Shown piece after piece: positions 31,251 through 41,266 of a DNA stretch of 64,000 nt (its first letter is position 1; every line of letters starts with the position of its first letter). The DNA comes from Blastocladiella emersonii ATCC 22665. Lineage: Eukaryota > Blastocladiomycota > Blastocladiomycetes > Blastocladiales > Blastocladiaceae. The stretch spans positions 1,860,001 through 1,924,000 of the forward strand of contig JANHCV010000007.1 in assembly GCA_025594325.1 (NCBI GenBank). Direction: 5' to 3'. The notes beneath the pieces were generated by a model. It saw nothing but the letters and a program-made list of their open reading frames with translations, ran no database searches and was not told the origin of the DNA. The position numbers and the translations under genes were made by a program.

Positions 31251-32546
31251 TCAGAGCATGCGGATCCACTCGGCCGTCCGAGCCTTGTCCCAGCCTCGGC
31301 GGAACGCCGTCTTGATGCGCTTCCCGAGCTCGCCCGGCGGGACCCGCTTCCGATCCTCGCCAAGCTCTTCAAACACGTCGGCGCTGAACTCGGTCTCGGG
31401 ATCAAGGCCGGGGAGCTTCTCGACCTCTGGCTTGACGTCCTCGTCGTCTGACGTGGTCAGATCAACGACCTCGGTCGCCTTGGTCTGCTGTGCATGCGTG
31501 CCGGGCCCCTCGGCCCCGCTGGTCGGCGTGCGGCGCACGGAACGGGATGGTCCCGCATCGAGCTGCTGCGGCCGCGGTGCTGCGAGTCGCGAACTGGGTG
31601 TAGAGCGAGAGGAAGCGGGCTGGCCAGCGCCCGGACCTGGGCCTGCACGTGCCGCGTGCCGGGGCCGGAGGCGCCGTGTCACCGAGTCGGCCTCGGCACC
31701 GTCCTTGGGCTCGTCGCTCGTGTCCTGGCGCGTCCGTTTCCGTTTCCCGGACACACCCTTTTGCTGGGCCTTGACGAGATCGGCGACCACGTCTTCATCG
31801 TCCCCGTCAAGGACAGCGGGCGCGACGCGCAGCGAGTGGAGGTCGTCGCTGGTGACCTCGAAGACGCCAAGAATCTGCTCCGGCGCCTGACGCACCCGAT
31901 GATGCGCGGGGATGCGGAACGCGCAAGGCTCGGCCATGGTGCAGCAAGCGCGGATGTACCAGTCGAGCTTGGAATCAAGCACTGCCGCAGACTCGTCGGC
32001 CAGCCAGTCGCCGCACACGTTGAGAATCTGGCCCATCTTTTCGCCGAACTTCATCTTCACGAGAAGAAGCGTCGAGTGGCGGTTCGGATTGCCCTCGGCG
32101 TACATTCTGACATGTCCTGCACCAATTTCCTCGACGAGCGCCATGAGAGCATCACGGAGCAGCTGGCGCGCGCGAGCCAAGTCGGCGGGATCTGCGAGCA
32201 CGCGCTGCCCGTTCTCGTCGACCTTGGTGGCGAATGACGCCTCGCGGAACACGCGGTCGGCGTCGGGGTCGTTTTCGAGTTGATGCCACGCTGCGACTCG
32301 GAGCACGAGAGAAAAATTGATATCCTCGAGTGTCGCACAGGCCTGGTTCCCGGCCCCGATCTCGCGCGAGCCCAAGTCGGGCAGATCGCGCGCCGTCTCG
32401 GATCCAGGCTCGGATTTCGGCGGCAAGTCGAGGTCAGGTGCGTCGCCTTCGTCGCTCGGCGAGGTCAGCGCGGCGCCGTCGTCGCGCGGGTCGGTGGGGA
32501 CGGCGCTCACGCGCCTAGTGCGAGTTGCGGTAGGTTTCGTGGACAT
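31251..32546 (-). CDS. Array family member D
   Basis: 431 residues, the shortest intact member, with tag MSTKPTATRTRRVS. The core begins near 69 (CATLEDINFSLVLRVAAWHQL) and runs through FREASFATKVDENGQRV, CAFRIPAHHRVRQAPEQILG and LRVAPAVLDGDDED. A GKRKRTRQD patch is a likely nuclear signal. The SUMO-interaction-like motif (EVVDLTTSDDEDVKPEVE near 360) directly precedes VKPE, a SUMO-acceptor consensus, so binding and modification sites are adjacent. The C-terminal module is complete (GWDKARTAEWIRML). Sister to member C. Role unknown. Confidence 0.85.
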   Translation of the reverse strand: MSTKPTATRTRRVSAVPTDPRDDGAALTSPSDEGDAPDLDLPPKSEPGSETARDLPDLGSREIGAGNQACATLEDINFSLVLRVAAWHQLENDPDADRVFREASFATKVDENGQRVLADPADLARARQLLRDALMALVEEIGAGHVRMYAEGNPNRHSTLLLVKMKFGEKMGQILNVCGDWLADESAAVLDSKLDWYIRACCTMAEPCAFRIPAHHRVRQAPEQILGVFEVTSDDLHSLRVAPAVLDGDDEDVVADLVKAQQKGVSGKRKRTRQDTSDEPKDGAEADSVTRRLRPRHAARAGPGPGAGQPASSRSTPSSRLAAPRPQQLDAGPSRSVRRTPTSGAEGPGTHAQQTKATEVVDLTTSDDEDVKPEVEKLPGLDPETEFSADVFEELGEDRKRVPPGELGKRIKTAFRRGWDKARTAEWIRML

Positions 32547-32674
32547 TTTTCATACGATTCATGCGCTAAAGTGGGGCGGCAGGGAGGGGGAGAGGCAAAA
32601 CGCTCGCTTGGGCGGCGGTGCCGCGGCGACGCCACAAGCGCAGGGCGTGACAACATGAACTCCTGAACTCGGTT

Positions 32675-32701
32675 CACGTGATAAACTGATGCGTCTCGCA
32701 C
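32675..32701 (-). promoter_or_regulatory. MCB-like/E-box module upstream of member D
   Basis: In sense, CAGTGCGAGACGCATCAG then TTTATCACGTG, 130 to 155 bp upstream of the ATG. Confidence 0.5.
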
Positions 32702-32843
32702 TGCTTCGGCGTCGAGCCCGAAGCCTGTGGCCGCCCTGCGAGTACCGCTCGCACCCGATTCACTCACCAATGCCGCCGAGCAGTTTGTTAGCAAAACAAG
32801 CGTGTATAGAAGCGCAACATCAAGGCAACAAACTCTTGCCCAC

Positions 32844-34409
32844 TCACATGCGGCGAAGCCACTCGGCCGTGCGCGCGACGGTCCACCCGCGGCGGAACGC
32901 GGTCTGGATGCTCTCGTAGAACTCGCCCGACGGCAGTCTGGGCTTGTGCGTGCCGAGCGCCTCGAACACGTCGGCGTTGAACTCGACGTTTGACGCGCGC
33001 CGCTCGATCTTGATCTTGACGTCCTTGGGCTCGTCGTCGTCGCTCGACATGGTCAAGTCGATGACCGCCGTCGGGCGCTCGTTCGGCGCCGAGCGAGCGG
33101 CGACGCGCGGAACGGGCAGCACCGCGGCCGCGGCTTGGTCAACGAGCGCCGCGGGCTGGGTCGAGGCCGGGCGAGGGGACGGCGAGCGAGGGCGAGGAGT
33201 TGGTGGTTCTAGGCGAGGGGATGGTGGCTGAGGGGGAGGGGATGGTGACCGAGGGCGAGGAGCTGGTGGTTGAAGGCGAGGAGCCGGCGGTTGCGGGGGA
33301 GGAAACGGTGGCTGCGTGCGTGGAGCCGGTGGTTGAAGGCTTGGCGACGGTGGTTGCGGGCGAGGAGACGGCGGTCGAGCCGGCAAGCGCGAGGGCGTGA
33401 GCACACGCGAAGCGCTGGGCGATTCGGAAAGCGAGATCGATGAGTCCGCGCGCGGCGCTGCGCCAATCGAACGCCGGATGCGGCGCACAGGCGGCGGCGG
33501 CGGCGGTGTGCTCTCCGCAACCTCTGGGGCAGGCTCGTCCATCTCGTCGTAGTTGCGCTTGATCGACGTGTGCTGCTTCGTAATCAAGTCGGCGATCGTC
33601 GCGCCGTCCTCCTCGTCCAAGACGGCGGGAGCGACGCGCAGCGCGGCGGATGCGGGGCAGTACTCGAAGACGCCGAAAAAGAGCTCGGGAGCGCTGCGCA
33701 CCGACATGCCGGCGGGGATGCGAAAGAGGCTGGGCGCGTCCATGTTGAGGCACGCGTCGACGTACTGATCGAGCGTCTGCTTGAGCGCCGTGGCAAAGAG
33801 AGACGAGCGCAGGTGCTGCAGGCCAATGAGCTTCGCCATGTTGGTATGCGGAAGCATCGGAATGAGCTGCAGCATCGACGGGGTCACGCTGCGATTTATG
33901 TAAAGCTTGATGTGCTGGCCCATGTTAAGGATCAGCGGCATGAGAGCGTCGCTGAGGAGCTGCCGAGCGCGAGCAGCATCGGCGGGATGCGTGAACGATC
34001 GCTTGTTGTTCTCGCCGGTCTGGACGGGGAACGCGGCGTCGTAGTACGCGCGCTCGTCGTCGACGCTGTCCGCGCGCAGAGTCCGAAGGTGGCTGAACAC
34101 GGCGACGCGGACCAGGAGACAAAAATTAAGATTGTCGACCGACTCGCAGCGCACGCCGTTCTGCGGGGTCGCGCCGGGCGCCGGCGGCAACGACCTTGGT
34201 AGCGAAGTTGATCTAGGCGAGTAGGACGAGTGGGTCGACGACGGAGAGGCGGAATCCGAGGCGTTTCCTGGCGGCGAGATCGACTGCGAATTGGCAGCAG
34301 AGCGACCAAGCGTGGAGGTGCTGCGGCCGCGGCCGCGGCCGCGGCCAGAGGACCCAGATTGCGTGGTGCTGCGTGTTCGTGTCCGCATCGCGATTGGTTC
34401 CTCGGGCAT
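32844..34409 (-). CDS. Array family member E
   Basis: 521 residues, tag MPEEPIAMRTRTRS. The core begins near 87 (CESVDNLNFCLLVRVAVFSHL) and includes LFRIPAGMSVRSAPELFFG and LRVAPAVLDEEDG. The linker holds a Pro-rich tandem repeat (units like PPSPRPQ or PPAPRLQ, residues about 345-410) unique to this member. A SUMO-interaction-like motif (AVIDLTMSSDDDE near 448) is followed by DVKIKIE. The C-terminal module is intact (GWTVARTAEWLRRM), preceded by VEFNADVFEALGTHKPRLPSGEF. It is most similar in SIM and C-terminus to the neighbouring pseudogene F. Role unknown. Confidence 0.85.
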   Translation of the reverse strand: MPEEPIAMRTRTRSTTQSGSSGRGRGRGRSTSTLGRSAANSQSISPPGNASDSASPSSTHSSYSPRSTSLPRSLPPAPGATPQNGVRCESVDNLNFCLLVRVAVFSHLRTLRADSVDDERAYYDAAFPVQTGENNKRSFTHPADAARARQLLSDALMPLILNMGQHIKLYINRSVTPSMLQLIPMLPHTNMAKLIGLQHLRSSLFATALKQTLDQYVDACLNMDAPSLFRIPAGMSVRSAPELFFGVFEYCPASAALRVAPAVLDEEDGATIADLITKQHTSIKRNYDEMDEPAPEVAESTPPPPPPVRRIRRSIGAAPRADSSISLSESPSASRVLTPSRLPARPPSPRPQPPSPSLQPPAPRTQPPFPPPQPPAPRLQPPAPRPRSPSPPPQPPSPRLEPPTPRPRSPSPRPASTQPAALVDQAAAAVLPVPRVAARSAPNERPTAVIDLTMSSDDDEPKDVKIKIERRASNVEFNADVFEALGTHKPRLPSGEFYESIQTAFRRGWTVARTAEWLRRM

Positions 34410-34698
34410 GTTACATTAGCTCCGTTGCGTATAGAGTGCCTGAAGCGAGAGCGCGGAGGGGAGGAGGGGCCCGGCGAGCGTTTGCGTTGGTCGAGAGGGT
34501 CCCGAACTCGTGCGCGTCGCGCTCTCCGCCCGTGGGAGCGGCGCCCACGTGTCGCATGAGGTCATTTCGGCTCATTTAAACGGAGCCCCGTGGGCCTGCT
34601 GTTAGCTTTGGGCAACCCGGACAGCGTGGCGTGTGAGAGCGGCGGCCAACACGAAGAAACTCGACGTGGGCGGAGACTGGCCACATGTAAAACCCGCT

Positions 34699-34724
34699 CA
34701 CGTGATATCGCAACACGTCTCGCA
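34699..34724 (-). promoter_or_regulatory. MCB-like/E-box module upstream of member E
   Basis: In sense, GTGCGAGACGTGTTGC then GATATCACGTG, about 290 to 315 bp upstream of the member E ATG, in the gap left by the decayed member F. Confidence 0.45.
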
Positions 34725-34829
34725 CTGTCTCGCGCCCCGCGAGTCGCCGATCGCGCGACGACCCCACGCTCAAAAGGCAAACACAGCGCGTTGATATACA
34801 CAATGTTGATACAAAACAGCCCAATTCCC

Positions 34830-35677
34830 GCGCGACGCTCCACCCGCGGAATGCACTTGAAGAACTTGCCGGCGGGGAGCCCGGTCGCGTGCGACCCGAG
34901 CGCGTCGAACACGTCGGCGTTGAAATCGGCCATCGTAGCGAGCTCGTTGATCTTGGGCTTGACGTCCTTGGGCTCATCGTCGTCGCTGGACATGGTCAGG
35001 TCGATGACGGGGGTCTTGATGGTCGACTGCGGCGCTGGCGTCGGCGGCGGCGGACGCGGAACTCGCGGAGGCGGTGGTTGCAGCTGCTGGACCGGCGCCG
35101 TCTCGGACTCCGTCTCGTTGGGCGTCGAGCGAGTAGGCATCGCTGCGAGCAGCGAGTTCGGGACCGCGGGCTGCTCGGCACCAGTCGTGTTTGGGGCAGG
35201 AAAGCGCGGTGGTACCCCTGTTTGCAGACGCGACGGCAAGGGCAAGGGCGAGGCTGCAAGGCGAGGTGCAGGCGAAGCGGGAAGCAAGGGCGAGGGCGGC
35301 GGGGGCGAAGCCGCGCGCAAGGGTTGCGGCGGTGAAGCCGCGAGTAAATGTCGGGGTGGCGAAACCGCGAGGAACGGTGGCGGCGGCGATGTCGCGAGCA
35401 AGGGTCGGGGCGGCGAAGCTGCAGCCGCAGCCGCACCCAACGGCCGAAGCGGCGGTCGCGGAGCGAACGTGTTTAGTAAAACGTGCCTATCATGGTAGAG
35501 CCGTTTTGAACGGCGGAGCTCGTCACTCAACAGAACGCGAGCGGCGGGGCGAGAGCGGCCGCAGTCGACGAGGTGCGTGGCGGCTGCGGCGAGGGGGTGT
35601 CGAACAGCTCAGGTTCGACCTTACGCCGGATCCGGCGCGCAGGCGCGGGTGCGCGTCGCGATTGGTTCGTAATACAT
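34830..35677 (-). pseudogene. Array family member F, core-deleted pseudogene
   Basis: A start with the family tag remains at 35677 (MYYEPIATRTR) but meets a stop within 20 codons. Another frame then carries Pro-rich sequence with repeated SPP/ASPP units. The SUMO-interaction-like motif (PVIDLTMSSDDDE) and the first half of the C-terminal module (FNADVFDALGSHATGLPAGKF) survive. The whole conserved core of about 170 residues is absent, and the GW-RTAEW end is lost by a frame change. It reads as a decayed copy. A 322-residue ORF spans most of it, but I doubt that it is functional. Confidence 0.7.
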
Positions 35678-35903
35678 GGTTCAGAAGCAAGCTGCATGGC
35701 GGGCGAGGTCGGGGGAGCGAGCGTTGGAGCGGGGTGGAGCGGAAAGCGCGAGCGCCTGCCAAAACCAACGCGTGGGTCGACCGTGGGCCCGCCCGCCGGT
35801 CGCGTTTGCCGCGCTCCCGCCGCGCCCTCGCCGCTGCCTGATGCTTCTGCTGATCCCATGAATCTCAATGGACATATAACCCAACGCTCTCATCACTGCG
35901 GCC

Positions 35904-37661
35904 TCACACCCCGCGGATCCACGCGGCCGCGTGCGACACCGTCCACGCGCGGCCGAACGCGACCCGGACGCGCCGCTCGAACTCGCCCGGCGGCAGCCGC
36001 CCCGCGTGGTAGCCGACCTCGTCGAACACGCTGGCGCTGTACTGGAGCATCAGGTCCTCGACCACCTCCGGGGGCTTGACGTCCTCAGGCTCGTCGTCGG
36101 ACTTGGTCAGGTCGACGACGGTGGCCTGCTTCTTGGGCTGCTGCGGCCCCGTCGCCGTCGCCTCGTGCTCGTTGGGCACCGAGCGGGGCACATCGTGTGC
36201 GGCGAGGACCGGCGGCGGGATGACTTCGGGCAGCTCAGCACCGGGCACAGGTGGGACAGGAAGCGGCGAGAACGACGTGGTGGGCGTGGACACGGGCGGG
36301 CTGGATCGCGTGGGCAACGGGGAGGGAGACGGTGATGGCGAGCGAGTGCGAGGCTGTGCCACGTGCAGGTTCCAGTTGGTCTTGACGAGGACCTGACTCA
36401 CACGCAGCGTCGACGGGCGGGTCTTGAGGTCCACGCCGGCCTGGTCCGTGGCCTTGGCGCGGGTGCACTCGCGCGGGGCAGGCTCCTGCTCGACCGTGCT
36501 CGCGAGCTCGCCGTCCTCGGCCTCGGTGCGGCTCCGCTTGCGCGAGGCGTGCTCCTGCTCGACCGCGTTGGCGATCTCGCGGTCCTCAGGGGCCAGGTTG
36601 GACTCGTCGCGGCTCCGCTCGGGCGAGGCGTGCTCCTCGGTGCGGCTCCGCTTACGCGACGCGCGCTGCTGCGCGACCGCATCGGCGAGCTCGTGGTCCT
36701 TTGAGTCCACGCCGGCCTCGTCGCCGCACCGCTTCTTCCGCGACGACGGCGCGTGGCCCAGATCGACCATGCCAGCGAGCCGTGTGCTGTCGGACTCGTC
36801 GAGCACGCCGGGCGCGACGCGCAGCGCGGTGCCGTCGGCGGTGCGCTCGAAGACGCCGCGGACATGGGCGGGCGCGCCGCGCACCTCGAACCCGTCGGGG
36901 ATGCGGAACATGCACGGCGCGAGCGCGCTGGTGCACGCCGCGAGGTACCGGTCGAGCTTGGCCTTGAGCGCCGGCATGAACTTGGCGTCGCGCCAGTCGC
37001 GCACACCTACGAGCCACCGGAGTTGGTTCCACGGCGACATGAAACCGAGCTGCAGCAGCGGCAGATGGTGGTCGGCGCGCTTCGCGTACATCTTGACGCG
37101 CAGCGGTGGGCCGGCGAGAAGCGCCATCACGGCGTCGATCAGCAGCTGGCGCGCGCGCGGCTGGTCGGCGAGGTGCCCGTCGTCCTGGATCGTGAACGAC
37201 GCGGCGCGGTACTCGCGGTCGCCGTCGCGGTCGTTGCGCTCGCGCAGCGCCGCGAGGTGCCGCCACACGGCGACGCGGAGCAGCACGCAGAAGTTGAGCT
37301 CGTCGACCGACGCGCACGCCACGCCCTTGGGCGCCGCGACGTCGGGATCGAGCTGCGGACCGTGGTCGGGCGCAGGAGACGGCACCGACGAGAGCTCCGA
37401 GTCGGATGGGTCGGGCTCCAGCGACGTGTAGCCGGGCGGGCGCTTGGAGCGCGGGCACGCGCCCGAGCGTCGGCGCGGCGGCTTACTGGCGGGCGGCTCG
37501 GGCGAGATGGGCGGGGTGGGGACTGCGGTAGGATGCGCCGGCGTTGGGGTTGAGGGCACCGCGGTCGGCGCTGGTCCAGCGGGGCCGCCGCCGCTGTCGA
37601 GCGAGGCGCGGCGCGAGGATCGGCGCAGTTTGGTGCGAGTCGCGGTGGGTTGATCGGGCAT
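35904..37661 (-). CDS. Array family member G
   Basis: 585 residues, tag MPDQPTATRTKLRRSSRRAS. The core begins near 114 (CASVDELNFCVLLRVAVWRHL) with YRAASFTIQD, CMFRIPDGFEVRGAPAHVRG and LRVAPGVLDESD. The linker carries three copies of a unit of about 28 residues (ELA--VEQE-A-RKRSRTE), between about 320 and 405, which adds basic nuclear-type signals. The SUMO-interaction-like motif is VVDLTKSDDEPEDVKPP near 514. The C-terminal module is more divergent (YSASVFDEVGYHAGRLPPGEF, then AWTVSHAAAWIRGV). Role unknown. Confidence 0.85.
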   Translation of the reverse strand: MPDQPTATRTKLRRSSRRASLDSGGGPAGPAPTAVPSTPTPAHPTAVPTPPISPEPPASKPPRRRSGACPRSKRPPGYTSLEPDPSDSELSSVPSPAPDHGPQLDPDVAAPKGVACASVDELNFCVLLRVAVWRHLAALRERNDRDGDREYRAASFTIQDDGHLADQPRARQLLIDAVMALLAGPPLRVKMYAKRADHHLPLLQLGFMSPWNQLRWLVGVRDWRDAKFMPALKAKLDRYLAACTSALAPCMFRIPDGFEVRGAPAHVRGVFERTADGTALRVAPGVLDESDSTRLAGMVDLGHAPSSRKKRCGDEAGVDSKDHELADAVAQQRASRKRSRTEEHASPERSRDESNLAPEDREIANAVEQEHASRKRSRTEAEDGELASTVEQEPAPRECTRAKATDQAGVDLKTRPSTLRVSQVLVKTNWNLHVAQPRTRSPSPSPSPLPTRSSPPVSTPTTSFSPLPVPPVPGAELPEVIPPPVLAAHDVPRSVPNEHEATATGPQQPKKQATVVDLTKSDDEPEDVKPPEVVEDLMLQYSASVFDEVGYHAGRLPPGEFERRVRVAFGRAWTVSHAAAWIRGV

Positions 37662-37865
37662 GGTTCATGCGAGCCGGAGGGTCGAGAGGTCATTGAGAAG
37701 GGGAGGGAGGAAGCGAGTCCCTCGAGCTGGCCGTGTTCGCGTTCCCCCGTGGGAGCAGCCAACGCGTCAAACGCGTCCGATCACCGACCGCCACCGCGCC
37801 CTGATGGCTGCCCTGATCCCAACCGTTCATGATGAGATGGTATATACAGTAATGGTACAAAGGCC

Positions 37866-39476
37866 TCACATACCGCCCATCCACGCGACCGTGCGCTCCA
37901 CGGTCCACCCGCGTCGGTACGCGATCACGATGCGCTTGTCGAACTCGCCCGCCGACAGCCGCGCCGTGTGCGGGCCGAGCGCCTCGAACACGTCGGCGCT
38001 GAACTCGAGCGCCGCGTCCGAGTCGTCGACCTTGGGCTGGACGTTCTCGCGCTTGTTGGCCGCAGCCGAGGCGAACGCGACGATGGCGTTGGACTGCACG
38101 GGGCGCTGCGGCGGCGGCGGCGCCCTGGTCTCGTTGGGCACCGAGCGAGGAGCACCGCGCGGGGCCGCCTCAGTCGACACCAAACCCGAACCATGACGGA
38201 GCGGCAGCGGCGGAGGGAGCGGCGGGAGGGGCGGCAGGATCGGCAGCGTCACGACGGGCGTACGCGTGGACGGCGGCGGCGTCGGGACGACATGCATCGC
38301 GACCGCAGCCCTGCGCCGAACCGGACGCGCGGGCACCGGGGTGAACTCGCCCTCGTCGCCGTTCTCGTCGTCGGACGCCGCGTCCACCGTCGCGGTGCGC
38401 TTGCGCTTGTGCACGATGCGCTTGCAGAGCATCGACCCGACCACGCCGGCGTCGGTCTCGGCAAGGACGGCGGGCGCAACGCGCAGGATGCCGCGTTCGC
38501 GGTCGATGTCAAACACGCCGTGGATGCCGCCCGGCGCGGCGTGCACCTCGCAGTCGAAGGGGATGTGGAAGATGCACGGCGGGTCCATGCCGGCGCACGC
38601 GCGGACGTACTCGTCGAGCTTACGGTCGAGCGCCGCGGCGAGGTGGTGCGAGGCCGCGTCGCGGACGCCGACGAGCTTGGCGAGGTTGCTGCCGGGCAGC
38701 ATGCGGTGGAGCGACAGCATGCCCCCGTGGTCGGACCGCATCGTGTACAGCCGCACGCGCGCCTCCGGGTCGCCGATGAAGGCCATGATCGCGTCACCGA
38801 GCAGCTTGCGCGCGCGAGCCGCGTCGACGGGATCGGCCACGACGCGGCGGTTGGCCTCGTCGAGGTGGACGGGGAACGCCGCGTCGCGGTACGCGCGGTA
38901 CGCGCGCTCGGCGTCGGCGCCGCGCTCGCGCAGCGACCGCAGATGGCGTAGCACCGCGATGCGGACCATCACGCAGAAGTTGAGGTCGTCGTGCGACGCG
39001 CAGTGCACCGTGTTGGGCGCCGACTCCTCCTCGGGCTGCTCGGCCTCGTGCGATTGCTCCAACTCCTGCCCTCGCTCTGACGCCTCTGCCTGATCCGATC
39101 CCTGCACAGGCTCGGGCTCCTGCTCCGGCTCCAGCTCCGCCTCGAGCTCCGGTTCCGCCTCGGGCGCAAACTGAAGCGACGGGTGGATGGGCGAAGCGGG
39201 GAACGTCGGCTGCGGGAGCATGGGCGCGCCGAAGAGGGAGTGGGCCGACGCGGGCGGCGAGGCGAGGAAGGCGGCAACGGCCGCGCCGTCGTCGAACTGC
39301 GGCCACGGGAGCGAGGGCGTCATGGACGTCGAGCTCTTCTGCGTGTTCGGGGCGAGGCCGGGCGCGGGGGCGGGTAGCGGCCGGGGAGGACCGAGCGCGT
39401 CGCGGATCGTCGAGTGATGGACGGGGACCACGTCAGGGAGCGACGCTGCGCGTGCTGCGAGCGGGCGGTCGGCCAT
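37866..39476 (-). CDS. Array family member H
   Basis: The start at 39476 (MADRPLAARAAS) is preferred to the in-frame upstream Met because it aligns with the family tag; this gives 536 residues. A long acidic Glu/Gln/Pro repeat region (ELEAELEPEQEPEP) precedes the core near 157 (CASHDDLNFCVMVRIAVLRHL), then YRDAAFPVHLDEANRRV, CIFHIPFDCEVHAAPGGIHG and LRVAPAVLAETDAG. KRKR and RRR patches are present. The SUMO-interaction-like motif is degraded to AIVAFASA, with NVQPKVDD after it. The C-terminal module is intact (GWTVERTVAWMGGM). Role unknown. Confidence 0.82.
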   Translation of the reverse strand: MADRPLAARAASLPDVVPVHHSTIRDALGPPRPLPAPAPGLAPNTQKSSTSMTPSLPWPQFDDGAAVAAFLASPPASAHSLFGAPMLPQPTFPASPIHPSLQFAPEAEPELEAELEPEQEPEPVQGSDQAEASERGQELEQSHEAEQPEEESAPNTVHCASHDDLNFCVMVRIAVLRHLRSLRERGADAERAYRAYRDAAFPVHLDEANRRVVADPVDAARARKLLGDAIMAFIGDPEARVRLYTMRSDHGGMLSLHRMLPGSNLAKLVGVRDAASHHLAAALDRKLDEYVRACAGMDPPCIFHIPFDCEVHAAPGGIHGVFDIDRERGILRVAPAVLAETDAGVVGSMLCKRIVHKRKRTATVDAASDDENGDEGEFTPVPARPVRRRAAVAMHVVPTPPPSTRTPVVTLPILPPLPPLPPPLPLRHGSGLVSTEAAPRGAPRSVPNETRAPPPPQRPVQSNAIVAFASAAANKRENVQPKVDDSDAALEFSADVFEALGPHTARLSAGEFDKRIVIAYRRGWTVERTVAWMGGM

Positions 39477-39589
39477 GATGCATGGGGTGGGGTTGGGTGC
39501 TGGGTGCGAAGAGGTGGGGGAGGGGAGATGAAGTGGCCGAGCGCGGGAGCGGCGGCGCCGGTTGGGGGGAACGCGGAAAACCACGCACC

Positions 39590-39612
39590 CACGTGGGAAA
39601 AGCAACGCGTCG
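39590..39612 (-). promoter_or_regulatory. MCB-like/E-box module upstream of member H
   Basis: In sense, GATCGACGCGTTGC then TTTTCCCACGTGGG, 115 to 135 bp upstream of the ATG. Confidence 0.4.
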
Positions 39613-39716
39613 ATCGCGCGTTGGGCGGGGGGCCGATGCATCGACCGACGAAAGCTTTGAGGTTCAACCAACGAGCGATTAATTATACATACACGTAAAA
39701 CTTTCTCCTCATTGCT

Positions 39717-41066
39717 CTACGTGCCGCCGAGCCACTCGACCGTCCGCGACACGGTCCACCCGCGGCGGAAAGCGATCTGCACGCGTTTCTCAAACTCGCC
39801 CGCCGACAGCCGCGCCGACTGCGTGCCGAGCGCCTCGAACACGTCGGCACTGAACTCGAGGGCCGCGTTTGCATCGTCAATCGCCCGACTCTGCAGCGGG
39901 ACCTGCGCTGCCATGGACTCGTTGGGCAATGCACGAGGATCCCCGCGCGAGTCGGCGATCGACTGACCCACGCGCGACACCGAAGTGACCGCAGGGCGGG
40001 TAGGTGATGAAAGCGGCGGCCGAGTCGGCGTGGGCGACGGCGGAAGCCGCTGAACCACGCGCGGCGGGTCGGCGTCGACCTTGCGCCGGACCTGGCGAGC
40101 AGGCGACGGCCCGTCGTCGCCGTCACCGCCTTCGTCCTCAGACCTCGCACCCGCCTCGTCGCGGTCCCGCTTCCGCGGTACGTGCACGCGCAGCAGGTTG
40201 CCCATGACGTCGCCGTCGGCCTCGTCCAGCACAGCGGGCGCGACGCGCAGCACCTTGAGGTCCGGGCAGTACGCGAACACGTGCTGAATAGCGCGCGGCG
40301 ATGAAAAGAGCGCGTTCTCGGCGGGGATGCGGAACTGCGACGGCCCATCGACGTTGGCACACGCGTCGACGTACTCGGCGAGCTTACGGTCGAGCGCGGC
40401 CGCGAGTCCCGCGGACCGCAGGTCGCGCACGCCGGCCAGCTTGGCGACCTGCTTGCCCGGCGTCATGCGGCGCAGCGTCAGCAGCGACGGCCGGTCGACG
40501 CGCGTCGTGCACAGCAGGATGCGCGCCGCCGGGTCGTGCGCGAGCGCCAGGACCGCGTCGCTGAGCAGCCGGCACGCGCGGTTGCGGTCGCCGGCGCTCG
40601 ACAGGATGCGCTGGTTGCCCGCGACGCGGAGCACCGGGAACGAGGCGTCGCGGTACGCGCGATCGGCATCGCCGTCACGAGCGCGGAGCAAGCGCAGGTG
40701 GCGCAGCACCGCGACGCGGATCAGGATGGTGAAGTTGGTCTCGTCAACGGGCACCGCGTTGGGGACCGCGGTCTCTGGCTGAGGCTGCCGGAGCTCGAAC
40801 TGACGCGAGGTCCACGGAACCGGAGGCAAGTCCGGCGGCGGCGAGGCAACGGACGAGAGCGACGACACGGGCGACGCGAGCGCCGTCGTAGTCGCAGTCA
40901 CCGGTCTCGGAGATGCGGGCGCCGTGGACGGGCCGGGCTGCGTGGCCGGGGTGAGACCGTGTTCAGGCGCGGCAGAGTCGGGCGCGTCGATGGCGTCGCG
41001 GGGACGAGGTGCGGAAGGGGCAGCTTGGCGCGGCCGTGAGCGTGTCGCTGTCGGCCGTTCAGACAT
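39717..41066 (-). CDS. Array family member I
   Basis: 449 residues, tag MSERPTATRSRPRQ. The core begins near 104 (VDETNFTILIRVAVLRHL) and includes YRDASFPVLRVAGNQRI, QFRIPAENALFSSPRAIQH and LRVAPAVLDEADGD. The region between core and C-terminal module is shortened and the SUMO-interaction-like motif is missing. The C-terminal module is intact (ALEFSADVFEALGTQSARL, then GWTVSRTVEWLGGT). It has no clear MCB-like/E-box module upstream, unlike most other members. Role unknown. Confidence 0.85.
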   Translation of the reverse strand: MSERPTATRSRPRQAAPSAPRPRDAIDAPDSAAPEHGLTPATQPGPSTAPASPRPVTATTTALASPVSSLSSVASPPPDLPPVPWTSRQFELRQPQPETAVPNAVPVDETNFTILIRVAVLRHLRLLRARDGDADRAYRDASFPVLRVAGNQRILSSAGDRNRACRLLSDAVLALAHDPAARILLCTTRVDRPSLLTLRRMTPGKQVAKLAGVRDLRSAGLAAALDRKLAEYVDACANVDGPSQFRIPAENALFSSPRAIQHVFAYCPDLKVLRVAPAVLDEADGDVMGNLLRVHVPRKRDRDEAGARSEDEGGDGDDGPSPARQVRRKVDADPPRVVQRLPPSPTPTRPPLSSPTRPAVTSVSRVGQSIADSRGDPRALPNESMAAQVPLQSRAIDDANAALEFSADVFEALGTQSARLSAGEFEKRVQIAFRRGWTVSRTVEWLGGT

Positions 41067-41266
41067 GTTTCATGAGATAGTGAGCAGGACAGCGGGGAGG
41101 GAGAGCGGGAGTGCTTCGACGAAAGACGGTCTTGAAGCCTCAGCGACCACGGTCGCGGCCCACATGGCCGACCAGCACCATGAGAGTGACTCCAGGGCGC
41201 ACGCGGGAACGGGGGTATACCGGCCGTATATGAATGATATCTCTAGCGTACACAATCAGCCGCGCA

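Noticed and set aside
34562-35530. 322-codon ORF as an intact gene
   Set aside because: It lacks the conserved core and the end of the C-terminal module, and the family tag lies out of frame upstream; treated as pseudogene F.
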